Below, piece by piece: positions 1 to 8,145 of a stretch of DNA of 64,000 bases. The DNA lies in NCBI GenBank assembly GCA_004292595.1, contig RDXM01000101.1, positions 1 to 64,000 on the forward strand. Direction: 5' to 3'. A model generated the notes under the pieces. That model did no database searches. It saw nothing but the letters and a program-made list of their open reading frames with translations, and was not told the origin of the DNA. Each line of letters opens with the position of its first letter. The stretch's first letter is position 1. The DNA comes from Candidatus Kapaibacterium sp. Its GTDB lineage: Bacteria; Bacteroidota; Ignavibacteria; Kapaibacteriales; UBA4661. The position numbers were made by a program, and so were the translations under genes.

Positions 1-400
1 AACAGGGAAACAGTATCACCAAAGCACAGCGAATGGTAGCGAACAAAATTGACATACTGTTCGACTATTGTTCCAGTGCTTAGGATGCAACAGCCCTCCA
101 GGTAGAAGCTAAAAAATCTGCGTAAAATCTAGGCTCAATTTCTTCCATCCTGGTTCTTCCATAGTGGCACAGACATTCTTGTCTGTGAAAGTTAGTGCAG
201 GTTGCAAGCGACAAACACAGACAGGAATGTCTGTGCCACTGAAGCCTGATTTTATCAGGATTACAGGAATTTTACCAAGTACTGAGTTACAAAATTGGTT
301 TCATCCTTTGCTAATGTCTGTGCTGCTGCACTCGCACGTTTACACGCTGTTGTAAGCACGGGCAGCAACACAGACATTTTCTTTACAACGACAAAAAATA
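1..400. other. Left-edge stretch without a confident gene
   Basis: No complete gene is visible. Bases 163-240 are a copy of the 78-bp nested palindrome. At the extreme left, the minus strand has an ATG at 55 followed by 18 hydrophobic codons (MSILFATIRCALVILFPC) running off the edge. This could be the start of a signal peptide of a leftward gene, but the piece is too short to decide. A plus-strand frame open from base 3 to a TAG at about 79-81 could instead be the tail of an upstream gene. Confidence 0.3.
163..240. repeat. 78-bp nested palindromic repeat, copy 1 of 6
   Basis: Two 25-base arms, 163-187 and 216-240, are near-perfect reverse complements of each other (AGTGGCACAGACATTC... and ...GAATGTCTGTGCCACT). 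Each arm is also its own small hairpin, since ACAGACA pairs with TGTCTGT around a 4-base loop. The 28-base spacer (GTTAGTGCAGGTTGCAAGCG within it) is conserved in other copies. Related copies: 5835-5912, 22776-22849, 40553-40630, 44574-44665 and 52971-53048. All six lie between genes. The family is unnamed here; REP/MITE-like behaviour is inferred. Confidence 0.9.
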
Positions 401-1525
401 ATGGCACAACAACATCAAAGAGAGCAGCAACCATCAGCAATGCAGCCTTCCTCAGACGAAACACCGAAAAAAAACACCACGCTCCAAACCATTGTGCGGA
501 CGTTCCTGAGTGTTGGTTTGCTCGTGGGTTCGATGTGGTTTGCGCTGAAGGATGTGAAAAATCTGGATAGTCTCTGGGGCGCATTCCAACACGCAAACTA
601 CGCTTGGGTGCTGGCGACAATTCCCGTGATGCTGCTCTCGCACTATCTTCGTGCTTTGCGGTGGATAACGATGATGAAGCCTATTCAAGACGGCATTCAC
701 ATTACCAATGCGTTTTCGGGCGTGATGATTGGCTACATGATGAACAATCTCACACCGCGTGGGGGCGAAGTAGCGCGACCCTTTATTTTAAGCCGCCGCG
801 AGAATGTGCGCTTTTCTACCGCGATTGCCACCATCCTCGTCGAGCGCGTGATTGATATTCTCAGCCTCAGCGTTTTTATTTTGATAACGTTCTACTATCT
901 GCACGGAAAAATCGCAAGCGTTTTTCCGCAAATTAACGCGCAAGCCCTCATCAAAGCACTCGTGGTGCCACTTGTGGGCTTTATGACGTTTATCGTTTTG
1001 CTCATCACCACGAACATTGGCGAATGGCTTTTGCGCATGACGGTAAAACGCTACTCGGAGCCGCTCTACACCAAGCTGCACAGTTACCTAGAAGCATTTA
1101 TCAATGGTTTCAGCATTTTCAAGTCGCCCGGGCTGTATTGGCGCGTTCTCTTGGAAACTGCGCTGATTTGGGGTTTGTACCTCGTGCCATTGTACATGAT
1201 GTTTCTCGCTTTCAACTTCGATACTCGCTACGGTTTTAGCTGGTTCGATGCCAATGTGTTACTTACGATGACGACGATTGGCATTACCATTGCTCCAACG
1301 CCGGGCGCGTGGGGGATTTACCACAGCTTTGCGCAAATCACGCTCACACGATTTTACGGCGTTCCGAGCGAAGAAGCACTTGCGTTTGCATTTCTTGCGC
1401 ATGGTGTGGGCTATTTTCTGAACATCATCGTTGGAGCAATATTCGCTCTCCGCGAGCAGGCACTTGGGCTTTCGTGGAAAGCAGTTTCTCATGCGAGCGA
1501 GGAAGTTGCGACAAAAAATTCGTAG
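401..1525 (+). CDS. Flippase-like integral membrane protein (YbhN/AglD/MprF-TM family)
   Basis: A 374-residue polytopic inner-membrane protein. The first 30 residues are hydrophilic (Gln-rich), followed by about eight hydrophobic segments. Family-typical sequences are the SHYLRALRW segment near residue 85, MNNLTPRGGEVARPF near 115, and the late TPGAWGIYHSFAQ segment near 305. This matches the lysylphosphatidylglycerol synthase transmembrane (UPF0104/PF03706) superfamily, whose members are linked to lipid or lipid-linked sugar translocation. It lacks the C-terminal synthetase domain of MprF, so the substrate cannot be named. The downstream RNA methyltransferase starts 22 bases after its stop, so the two may be co-transcribed. 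No Shine-Dalgarno sequence is evident before the chosen ATG. Confidence 0.8.
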   Translation: MAQQHQREQQPSAMQPSSDETPKKNTTLQTIVRTFLSVGLLVGSMWFALKDVKNLDSLWGAFQHANYAWVLATIPVMLLSHYLRALRWITMMKPIQDGIHITNAFSGVMIGYMMNNLTPRGGEVARPFILSRRENVRFSTAIATILVERVIDILSLSVFILITFYYLHGKIASVFPQINAQALIKALVVPLVGFMTFIVLLITTNIGEWLLRMTVKRYSEPLYTKLHSYLEAFINGFSIFKSPGLYWRVLLETALIWGLYLVPLYMMFLAFNFDTRYGFSWFDANVLLTMTTIGITIAPTPGAWGIYHSFAQITLTRFYGVPSEEALAFAFLAHGVGYFLNIIVGAIFALREQALGLSWKAVSHASEEVATKNS

Positions 1526-1547
1526 GAAGAGCGTCAAATCTACATCT

Positions 1548-2156
1548 ATGCCTGAACCCACACCACCAGTATTCATCACGCCAGAGCGCAACGAGAAATT
1601 GCAGCGCGTCTTGGCAAAAAAACAGCCGTCGCTCACAATTGTGCTGGAAAACGTCCACGACCCGCACAACGTCTCGGCTGTGCTGCGCTCCTGCGATGCC
1701 GTTGGTGTGGTGGAAGCATTCTTGATTTACAACGGCAAGCAGGAATTTCCCGAACTTGGGCGCAAAAGCTCTGGCAGCGCAAAAAAGTGGATAGACTTGC
1801 ATCAATTCAGCACCGCAACCGAGTGTTTTGCGGCGTTGAGGGCGCGTGGTTACGCCATTTACACAACCAATATGGCAAATGATGCCGTTTCGCTCTACGC
1901 GCTGAATCTCACGCAGCCCGTCGCGCTGGTCTTTGGCAACGAACATAGCGGCGTGAGCGATGAAGCACTGGCGTTGGCAGATGGAAATTTTCTTATTCCG
2001 CAAGTTGGGATGATTCAAAGCCTGAATATCTCGGTTGCGTGTGCGGTGAGTTTGTTCGAGGCGTATAGGCAGCGCGATTTGGCGGGAATGTACATTGAGG
2101 CACAGTTTACGGCAGAAGAATTTGCAACGAAGTTGCTGGATTGGCAACAACGCTAA
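1548..2156 (+). CDS. SpoU/TrmH-family RNA 2'-O-methyltransferase
   Basis: A 202-residue protein predicted to transfer a methyl group from S-adenosylmethionine to a ribose 2'-OH of tRNA or rRNA. All three SPOUT (alpha/beta knot) motifs are visible: motif 1 NVHDPHNVSAVLRSCDAVG near residues 33-51, motif 2 FGNEHSGVS near 127-135, and motif 3 QSLNISVACAVSLFE near 151-165. The conserved Arg of motif 1 and the Asn of NEHSG, used for catalysis and cofactor binding, are present. The ATG at 1548 was chosen because it gives the usual TrmH N-terminus. The frame is open further upstream but would overlap the preceding gene. TrmH (tRNA Gm18) is the best guess by length and motif 1; an rRNA target cannot be excluded. 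Confidence 0.85.
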   Translation: MPEPTPPVFITPERNEKLQRVLAKKQPSLTIVLENVHDPHNVSAVLRSCDAVGVVEAFLIYNGKQEFPELGRKSSGSAKKWIDLHQFSTATECFAALRARGYAIYTTNMANDAVSLYALNLTQPVALVFGNEHSGVSDEALALADGNFLIPQVGMIQSLNISVACAVSLFEAYRQRDLAGMYIEAQFTAEEFATKLLDWQQR

Positions 2157-2305
2157 GAATGCTTGCATTTTCATTTTGTGAACAACGTCGCCGTTTTGTG
2201 AGTTTTTTATTGATGGAAGGTTTGGGCATTGCACAGAAAGTTTGTACATTGCTCAAATCTATTCGGGTCGAAGCCACGACAACGACAACATTACTTCAGA
2301 AAACT

Positions 2306-3691
2306 ATGCCCTTTATCCGTTCTATTTCGGGAGTTCGCGCCACCTTGGGCGATGCACTGACCCCTTTCATTGTTGCTGAGTACGCTGCGGCGTTTGCTGC
2401 CTATTTGCCGCCTGGCATTGTTGCTGTGGGGCGCGATGGTCGCCCGTCAGGGGAATGGATTGAGCAGATTGTTTCGGCAACGCTTTCCTCCTGCGGACGC
2501 GATATTTTGGAGCTTGGTGTTGTTCCCACGCCAACGGTGCAGCTTTTTTCCGAGCATCAAGCCGTCGCGGGCGGCATTTCGATTACCGCCTCGCACAATC
2601 CCGCCGAATGGAACGGTATGAAATTTTTGAACGGCGAAGGTGTATTTCTTGATGCAACGGAAAATGAAGCCTTCTGGAAAATTGTCGATGAACGTGCGTT
2701 TTCGTTTGTCCGCGAGCAGCATGGCGGTAGTGCGACATTTCACCAAAATCCAGCAGCGCACCACACAGAATCTATCATGCTCTTGCCGCTTTTCTCGAAC
2801 TCTGGCAACGTCGAACTCGTGCGCAAACAAAAGTTTCGCGTGGTGGTCGATGCGGTTAATTCTTCTGGCTCGACCTTTTTGCCGTATTTGCTGAAATCCT
2901 TTGAATGCGAGGTAATTCCTCTCTATTGCGATTCTTCGGGCAATTTCCCTCACGCGCCAGAGCCTATTCCTGCGCATCTTGGCGACCTCGCCAAAGCAGT
3001 GCTGGAGCATCGTGCAGACTTCGGTATTGCGGTGGACCCCGATGCAGACCGCCTTGTCTTGGTGGACGAGCGCGGACACGTGGTGATGGAAGAAAATACG
3101 ATTGTTTTGGCAACGCTATCGGCACTGCGCAATAAACAATTTTTTGGCGAACAAGCAAATGCGCCTGTCGTCATCAATCTCTCCACAACACAAGCAGTGG
3201 AGGACGTGGCAGCCAAATACGGCATCAAAACAGTGCGCACACCCGTTGGCGAAATCAACGTTGTAAAAAAAATGCTCGAACTCGGCTCTATTATTGGCGG
3301 CGAAGGCAGTGGTGGCGTGATTTTACCTGCCTGCCACGCTGGACGCGATTCGATGGTCGGCGTTGCGCTTGTTCTCTTGCTTTTGGCGCAAGTGCGTCAG
3401 GAACGCCCAAAAATGACGCTTTCCAATGCCGTTGCTGCCTTGCCGCACTACGCAATGGTAAAACGAAAAAAAGAATTTAGCGGCGATACAAAAAAAATCT
3501 TCAAAGCCGCACAAAAGCTCTTCCCTGCGGCAGAAGTAAATACCGACGACGGTTTGCGTTTGTCCTTTGGCACGGGCTGGCTGCACCTCCGCACCTCGAA
3601 TACCGAGCCGATTATTCGCGTGATTGCCGAAGCAGCAACAGAAGCAGAAGCAGAAGCCCTTACCGATAAGTGCATGGAAATTATTACCTAA
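2306..3691 (+). CDS. Phosphohexomutase (phosphoglucosamine/phosphomanno-mutase family)
   Basis: A 461-residue alpha-D-phosphohexomutase that moves phosphate between C1 and C6 of a hexose phosphate through a phosphoserine. The active-site loop TASHNP contains the serine at residue 96, the metal-binding loop DPDADR is at residues 244-249, the sugar-binding loop GEGSGGV follows near 333, and the C-terminal phosphate-binding loop RTSNTEP is near 432. In this bacterial group single-copy members of this shape usually act as GlmM, making glucosamine-1-phosphate for peptidoglycan and LPS. PMM/PGM activity is not excluded. The ATG at 2306 begins the canonical first strand (MPFIRSISGVRA); the frame extends upstream to 2141 but that part has no family similarity. 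There are 149 bases to the preceding methyltransferase gene. Confidence 0.88.
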   Translation: MPFIRSISGVRATLGDALTPFIVAEYAAAFAAYLPPGIVAVGRDGRPSGEWIEQIVSATLSSCGRDILELGVVPTPTVQLFSEHQAVAGGISITASHNPAEWNGMKFLNGEGVFLDATENEAFWKIVDERAFSFVREQHGGSATFHQNPAAHHTESIMLLPLFSNSGNVELVRKQKFRVVVDAVNSSGSTFLPYLLKSFECEVIPLYCDSSGNFPHAPEPIPAHLGDLAKAVLEHRADFGIAVDPDADRLVLVDERGHVVMEENTIVLATLSALRNKQFFGEQANAPVVINLSTTQAVEDVAAKYGIKTVRTPVGEINVVKKMLELGSIIGGEGSGGVILPACHAGRDSMVGVALVLLLLAQVRQERPKMTLSNAVAALPHYAMVKRKKEFSGDTKKIFKAAQKLFPAAEVNTDDGLRLSFGTGWLHLRTSNTEPIIRVIAEAATEAEAEALTDKCMEIIT

Positions 3692-3876
3692 GAGCACGGT
3701 CGTGCAAGAAAAATACCCTTTCGGATAATTCCCCGTTCTTTCCATGAAAATTTCTCTGTGCGATTCCAATTTTTTTGTATATTGCGCCTCGTTTCTGGGG
3801 GTATTCCTAGATTACCACCGCAGTAATTCAACACAGCAAATGATTCTTTAATTCTCACACTTTTTGCGGATAGGTT

Positions 3877-4359
3877 ATGAAGCCACTTGCGCTCGTCGTG
3901 GATGATAATAAAATTACCACCAAACTTTTGAACCGCTATCTTACGCCGGCGGGTTACAACGTCAAAGAAGCGTACGACGGGATTGAATGTTTGGAAAAAG
4001 TTCAAGAAGAAATACCCGATGCTATCGTCCTTGATGTGATGATGCCTCGCTTGGACGGGTACGAAACAGTAAAACGCCTCAAAGCCGACCCAAAAACTGC
4101 TCGTATTCCCGTCGTGATTGTAACCGCGCTCAACGACGTTTCTAATCAGGTAAAAGCGATTGAATCTGGCGCGGACGACTTCCTTTCCAAGCCGATTGAA
4201 GATAAACTCCTCATCGCAAAAGTAAAACTTCTCTCGTCGCTCAGTGTTGCTCAACGCCGCGTGGACGCACTCACCGAACTTCTTGGGAAATCCTTGAAGG
4301 GCGAGGCTTCGCAAGATGAAGTAAACAGCAAACTTTCACAGCTCGACATTACCTTGTAA
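3877..4359 (+). CDS. Single-domain response regulator
   Basis: A 160-residue cytoplasmic receiver protein. The acidic pair DD near residues 9-10, the phospho-acceptor Asp53 in VLDVMMP, the switch Thr in IVTAL and Lys105 in LSKPIED are all present, so it should be phosphorylated normally. The receiver is followed by a short helical tail of about 35 residues with no DNA-binding or enzymatic output domain, so it likely acts by protein-protein contact or as a phosphate shuttle. It is a monocistronic unit: 185 bases separate it from the upstream mutase gene, and a strong terminator follows at 4381-4424. No cognate kinase is adjacent; the nearest kinases are at 14.4-18.1 kb. Confidence 0.9.
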   Translation: MKPLALVVDDNKITTKLLNRYLTPAGYNVKEAYDGIECLEKVQEEIPDAIVLDVMMPRLDGYETVKRLKADPKTARIPVVIVTALNDVSNQVKAIESGADDFLSKPIEDKLLIAKVKLLSSLSVAQRRVDALTELLGKSLKGEASQDEVNSKLSQLDITL

Positions 4360-4380
4360 GCGTTGAAGATGATGATAACG

Positions 4381-4424
4381 AAAGCACTTGTGCGGTGAGT
4401 ATTTCTCCCGCCAAGTGCTTTTTT
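4381..4424 (+). terminator. Rho-independent terminator after the response regulator
   Basis: AAAGCACTTG pairs with CAAGTGCTTT, extended inward by CGG/CCG. The hairpin is followed by a run of six T, 22 bases after the response-regulator stop codon. Confidence 0.85.
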
Positions 4425-4462
4425 GTTAGGTATGCGCTGTCCATTTTCTGTGGATTGTCGTA

Positions 4463-4508
4463 TGAAAATATTCTGGCGACGTAGAGACAAGGCATGCTTT
4501 ATCTCTAC
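4463..4508. repeat. GTAGAGACAAGGC hairpin repeat, copy A
   Basis: The sequence ATATTCTGGCGAC is followed by the imperfect palindrome GTAGAGACAAGGCATGC / TTTATCTCTAC. A second copy follows 28 bases later (4537-4581), with the same ATATTCTGGCGAC leader. A third, perfect version is at 50815-50842. The repeat is intergenic. Confidence 0.75.
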
Positions 4509-4536
4509 ACTTTGCACAGCAAAATATCTGCACAAA

Positions 4537-4581
4537 TGAAATATTCTGGCGACGTGGGGACAAGGTATGCCTTGGCTCTAC
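4537..4581. repeat. GTAGAGACAAGGC hairpin repeat, copy B
   Basis: This is a diverged direct duplicate of copy A: ATATTCTGGCGAC, then GTGGGGACAAGGTATGCC / TTGGCTCTAC. It ends 44 bases before the CNNM gene, so it lies in that gene's upstream region. Confidence 0.7.
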
Positions 4582-4625
4582 ATCTTGTACGGTAAACATC
4601 TGCAAAAAGAACCGCATAAAACCTC

Positions 4626-5804
4626 ATGTTTGAACTTCTTTTTATCTTCTTTCTCACGCTCGTCCTTACGGGCTTTGGCTCGTACTTATCCGCAAGTTTT
4701 ACGAGCGTGGCGCACCATATCTTGACGGAATTTGCCGACGCAGGTAGTTCACCTGCAGCCGCCCTGCTCGACATGAAGCGCGACAGCGACGAGCCGCGTT
4801 CCGCCTTGTTCCTCTTGGATACACTGTTCGGAACATTCGGCTGTATCGTGCTTGGTGGCTACGCAATGGCGCAATTTGGCGGTGTAGCGGCACTCGTCAT
4901 TTCCCTTGCCGCAACGCTCATTCTTTCGCTCTTCGGGCGCATGATTCCTCGTGCGCTGGGGCGACGCTTTGCTACTTCCAAAGCAAACGTCCACTTCACC
5001 GCCCGTACGCTGGATGTACTGCTCGTGCTGATGAAGCCCTTTGTCAGCACTGTTGATGTCTTTTTTGGCTGGTTTGCACCGACTACGCCACGCGACGAAG
5101 AAGAAGCTGTCCGCGAGGAATTGCGCGAAGAATTGGATGAAATCCTCGAAACCGCCCGGGATGACGGCTCGCTTGATGCTGGCGAATACAATCGTTTGAA
5201 AAATATCGTCCGCTTCAGCGATGTGCGCGTTTCTGACGTGATGACCCCACGCACCGTGATTTTCTGCGCTCCCTGCCACCTCACCGTCGAAGAGGCAGTG
5301 CAGATTCCCGAACTTTTGCAGTATTCACGCTTTCCTTTATTCGAGGAAGATTCGCTGGATTCCATTGTTGGCTACGTGCTGACGAAAGATATTCTCTGGG
5401 CAATCGTGAACAAGCAAGAAAACATCAAGCTCCGCGAACTTTCCCGCGAGGTGTATTTTATTCCCGACAACATCGACCTCGACCGCGCACTTGAGAATTT
5501 CTTGGAACGGCGCGAACACTTGTTTGTGGTCGTGGATGAATACGGCGGTGTCGAAGGCTTAATCACGATGGAAGACGTCATGGAGACGCTCTTGGGTGTA
5601 CAGATTCTCGACGAAGCCGACCAAGTAGATAATCTCCGCGAACTCGCCAAACAACGCCGCGACCAGCGTATTATCTCGCTTCGCGCCCAAAACTCGCAGG
5701 TAGATGAATCTTCGATTGATGAAATGATTGAAGAAGAGCAGCCCGCATCCAGCACCGATACTAGCGTTGAGAGCGAAGCCGAGCTTCCCCGCGAGCCAGA
5801 GTAA
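4626..5804 (+). CDS. CNNM/CBS-domain transporter-associated protein (CorC/HlyC-like)
   Basis: A 392-residue membrane protein with an N-terminal CNNM (DUF21) domain made of four hydrophobic segments (about residues 1-20, 60-85, 88-105 and 130-150). A charged linker with a Glu-rich segment (EEEAVREELREELDEI) follows, then a CBS pair at about 195-320 (DVMTPRTVIF, GYVLTKDIL, VVDEYGGVEGLITMEDV). The C-terminal 60 residues are acidic and probably disordered. The C-terminal CorC_HlyC domain of larger members is absent. Family members are linked to Mg2+/Co2+ export or to divalent-cation and nucleotide sensing through CBS. The gene stands alone, with repeats on both sides. Confidence 0.85.
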   Translation: MFELLFIFFLTLVLTGFGSYLSASFTSVAHHILTEFADAGSSPAAALLDMKRDSDEPRSALFLLDTLFGTFGCIVLGGYAMAQFGGVAALVISLAATLILSLFGRMIPRALGRRFATSKANVHFTARTLDVLLVLMKPFVSTVDVFFGWFAPTTPRDEEEAVREELREELDEILETARDDGSLDAGEYNRLKNIVRFSDVRVSDVMTPRTVIFCAPCHLTVEEAVQIPELLQYSRFPLFEEDSLDSIVGYVLTKDILWAIVNKQENIKLRELSREVYFIPDNIDLDRALENFLERREHLFVVVDEYGGVEGLITMEDVMETLLGVQILDEADQVDNLRELAKQRRDQRIISLRAQNSQVDESSIDEMIEEEQPASSTDTSVESEAELPREPE

Positions 5805-5834
5805 TAAAGGTAAAAGGATAAAGGTCTGCCCAAT

Positions 5835-5912
5835 AGTGGCACAGTTCATTGTTGTCTGTGAGTGTTGGTGCAGGTTTCAGGAGACAACACAGACAAGAAT
5901 GTCTGTGCCACT
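5835..5912. repeat. 78-bp nested palindromic repeat, copy 2 of 6
   Basis: The left arm (AGTGGCACAGTTCATTGTTG) is slightly degraded and the right arm (AAGAATGTCTGTGCCACT) is intact. The spacer GTTGGTGCAGGTTTCAGGAG matches other copies. It starts 31 bases after the CNNM stop codon. Confidence 0.85.
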
Positions 5913-5938
5913 AAATATTTTTTACCAATGTCATACCT

Positions 5939-6038
5939 TACCTCTATACTAAAAACGGGTAAAAATTGCATATCAAAAAGTGAAGGAGTGAGATGTAGTC
6001 CACCTTCAAGGTGGACTACATCTGAAGCAACAACCCTT
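5939..6038. repeat. Long palindrome-bearing repeat unit, copy 1 of 2
   Basis: About 100 bases recur in inverted orientation at 16774-16875. At the centre (5991-6023) is a 33-base perfect palindrome, AGATGTAGTCCACCTT-C-AAGGTGGACTACATCT. The flanks GGGTAAAAATTGCA and GAAGCAACAA are also conserved between the two copies, so the mobile or duplicated unit is larger than the hairpin. It ends 48 bases before the TonB receptor gene and could affect its transcript leader. Confidence 0.85.
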
Positions 6039-6085
6039 TGTCAGTATAACTACATCCAATAGGAATCCATTCTACACGCTTGTCT

Positions 6086-8092
6086 ATGAAACACCGCATA
6101 CTTCCTTCGTTCTACATATATTCTGGGTTTCACGCTCTTTTGTGTGCTTTGTTTTTCACGGTATCGGCAAATGTGCTTCTTGCCCAAAACCCTGATTCTA
6201 CGGTTCTCTCAAGCACAGTGCTTGATTCCGCCAAGCAAGCCCGCATGAAAAAATATCGTTCCGAGCAAATCACCGTAACGGGTAGCCGCATGGGCGACGA
6301 CGGCAGAACACCACGCTACACTATCGTAACGGTGCAGCGCACTGATATTGAGCAATCGCCCGCACGAAGCGTGGAAGAGCTTTTGCGCAACGTCGCAGGC
6401 GTGGACGTGCGCCAACGCGGTGCGCTCGGCGTACAAGCAGACATCAGCATTCGCGGCGGAACATTCGAGCAGACGCTGGTCTTGATTGACGGCATAAAAA
6501 TGCTCGACCCGCAAACAGGGCATCACGCCATGAACATTCCGCTTACGTTGGACGATATTGAGCGTATTGAAATTGTGAAAGGTCCCGTTTCGCATCAGTT
6601 TGGACCAAATGCGATGAACGGCGCAATCAACATCATCACGCGCAAGCATTCGCGCCCCTTTGCGCGTGTGCAAGGAATGGCGGGCGATTTCGGCTTGTGG
6701 GAAGCCTCATTTTCGGGTTCGCTGCCCTTGCAACTCAGCGAAAATCTCCGCTTACGCAACCGCTTTTCCTTCATGCGCCGCCGCTCCGATGGCTACTTGG
6801 CGCGTCCAAGCTGGACAGGCGAAGTGCGCACCATCAGCACCACAAATACGGTCAATAACACCGATTTCGATATTACCACGTTTGGTGGTTCGATTGAGTT
6901 GTTTTCCAACGACAAAACCTCGCTCGAACTCGCAGGAAGCTGGACAGGCAAGCAGTTTGGCGCGAATAGTTTTTACTCGAACCGCTTTCCCACGCAGTAC
7001 GAAGAAACCACAACCTCGCTTGTGAGCTTGATTGCGAACACCGAATTTACCTTGCCAACGATGACGCTGCCCTTTCGTCTTGTTGCATCGTGGCGGCGCA
7101 ACCAAGATTATTTCTTGCTTCGCCGTGAAAATCCCGCATTCTATCGCAATTTGCACACGTCGAACACCGTCAGCGTCGAAGCGCAAACAACAATTACCTT
7201 GCCGCGCTCAACCATGGTTCTGGGCGCAGAAGTGGCTGCCGATTATTTAGAAAGCAATAATCTTGGCTATCGTAATCGCACCCGTATTTCTGGCTTTGGC
7301 GAGGTGCGTACTCGTGTTTCCGACGCACTCACAGTAAGCGGAAGCGGCACGATACTGTACAATTCCGATTGGGGCTTGAACACCGCAACAGGAATGAATA
7401 TTGGCTGGCAAATCAATGAGCAATTTTCGCTCTACGGCACAATAGGACGCTCCTTCCGCGTACCGAGCTACACCGATTTATACTACAAAGATGCAGCAAC
7501 GGTCGGGGATTCCAGCCTCAAGCCCGAACGCTCGGAAACCTACGAAGTGGGACTGACCTACCGCGAAGGCATTGCCGATATTCGCGGAACGCTGTTTTAC
7601 CGCGCTGCCTCGAACTTGATTGATTACACGCGCACCTCGCCAACAGCACTCTGGAAAGCAACCAATCTTTCATCGGCAATTACAAGTGGCGCGGATGTGC
7701 ATTTTTCGCTTGTTACGAAAGAAATTATGCCGATTTTAGAGCGCGTAACAGGCAGCTACACCGCACTCAATCCCACGTTTGCCACCGAACCCGGCTCGCA
7801 GTCGCGCTACGCGCTCGACCAGCTTTTGCAGCAAGTGTCGCTGGTGTTGGATTTCCGCGTTGTGGAGCAAATCAGCCTCCAAACACGCTTCCGCTATGAA
7901 CAGCGTGTGAATTTTGCGAGTGATGCTTTTGTGAGCGATGTTCGTGTGGGCTGGAATTACAAGGGCTTTGAGGTATTTGCCGAAGCAACGAATGTTTTTA
8001 ATGTGTTGCAATTTGATTTCGCTGGCTTACCTTCGCCCGGACGCTGGATTCGTGCGGGCGCGGCGGTAAATGTGGCGGAAGTTCTGAAGTAA
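6086..8092 (+). CDS. TonB-dependent outer-membrane receptor
   Basis: A 668-residue outer-membrane transporter. Residues 1-35 form a signal peptide ending near VLLAQ. The plug domain (about 55-185) shows the usual landmarks ITVTGSRM, SVEELLRNVAGVDVRQRG, ISIRGGTFEQTLVLIDG and IERIEIVKGPVSHQFGPNA. The remainder is a 22-strand type barrel with the late motif FRVPSYTDLYYKD and a penultimate-strand pattern NVFNVLQFDFAG. It is BtuB/FepA-like in size, with no carboxypeptidase-like N-terminal extension, so it is not of the SusC class. The substrate is unknown. ATG 6086 is preferred over the in-frame TTG at 6080. The large TPR gene starts 53 bases downstream and is probably co-transcribed. Confidence 0.9.
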   Translation: MKHRILPSFYIYSGFHALLCALFFTVSANVLLAQNPDSTVLSSTVLDSAKQARMKKYRSEQITVTGSRMGDDGRTPRYTIVTVQRTDIEQSPARSVEELLRNVAGVDVRQRGALGVQADISIRGGTFEQTLVLIDGIKMLDPQTGHHAMNIPLTLDDIERIEIVKGPVSHQFGPNAMNGAINIITRKHSRPFARVQGMAGDFGLWEASFSGSLPLQLSENLRLRNRFSFMRRRSDGYLARPSWTGEVRTISTTNTVNNTDFDITTFGGSIELFSNDKTSLELAGSWTGKQFGANSFYSNRFPTQYEETTTSLVSLIANTEFTLPTMTLPFRLVASWRRNQDYFLLRRENPAFYRNLHTSNTVSVEAQTTITLPRSTMVLGAEVAADYLESNNLGYRNRTRISGFGEVRTRVSDALTVSGSGTILYNSDWGLNTATGMNIGWQINEQFSLYGTIGRSFRVPSYTDLYYKDAATVGDSSLKPERSETYEVGLTYREGIADIRGTLFYRAASNLIDYTRTSPTALWKATNLSSAITSGADVHFSLVTKEIMPILERVTGSYTALNPTFATEPGSQSRYALDQLLQQVSLVLDFRVVEQISLQTRFRYEQRVNFASDAFVSDVRVGWNYKGFEVFAEATNVFNVLQFDFAGLPSPGRWIRAGAAVNVAEVLK

Positions 8093-8145
8093 GAATATTT
8101 TGATGCCTGAATGTGAACGTCTTTTTCCGAGAATTTTTTACTGAT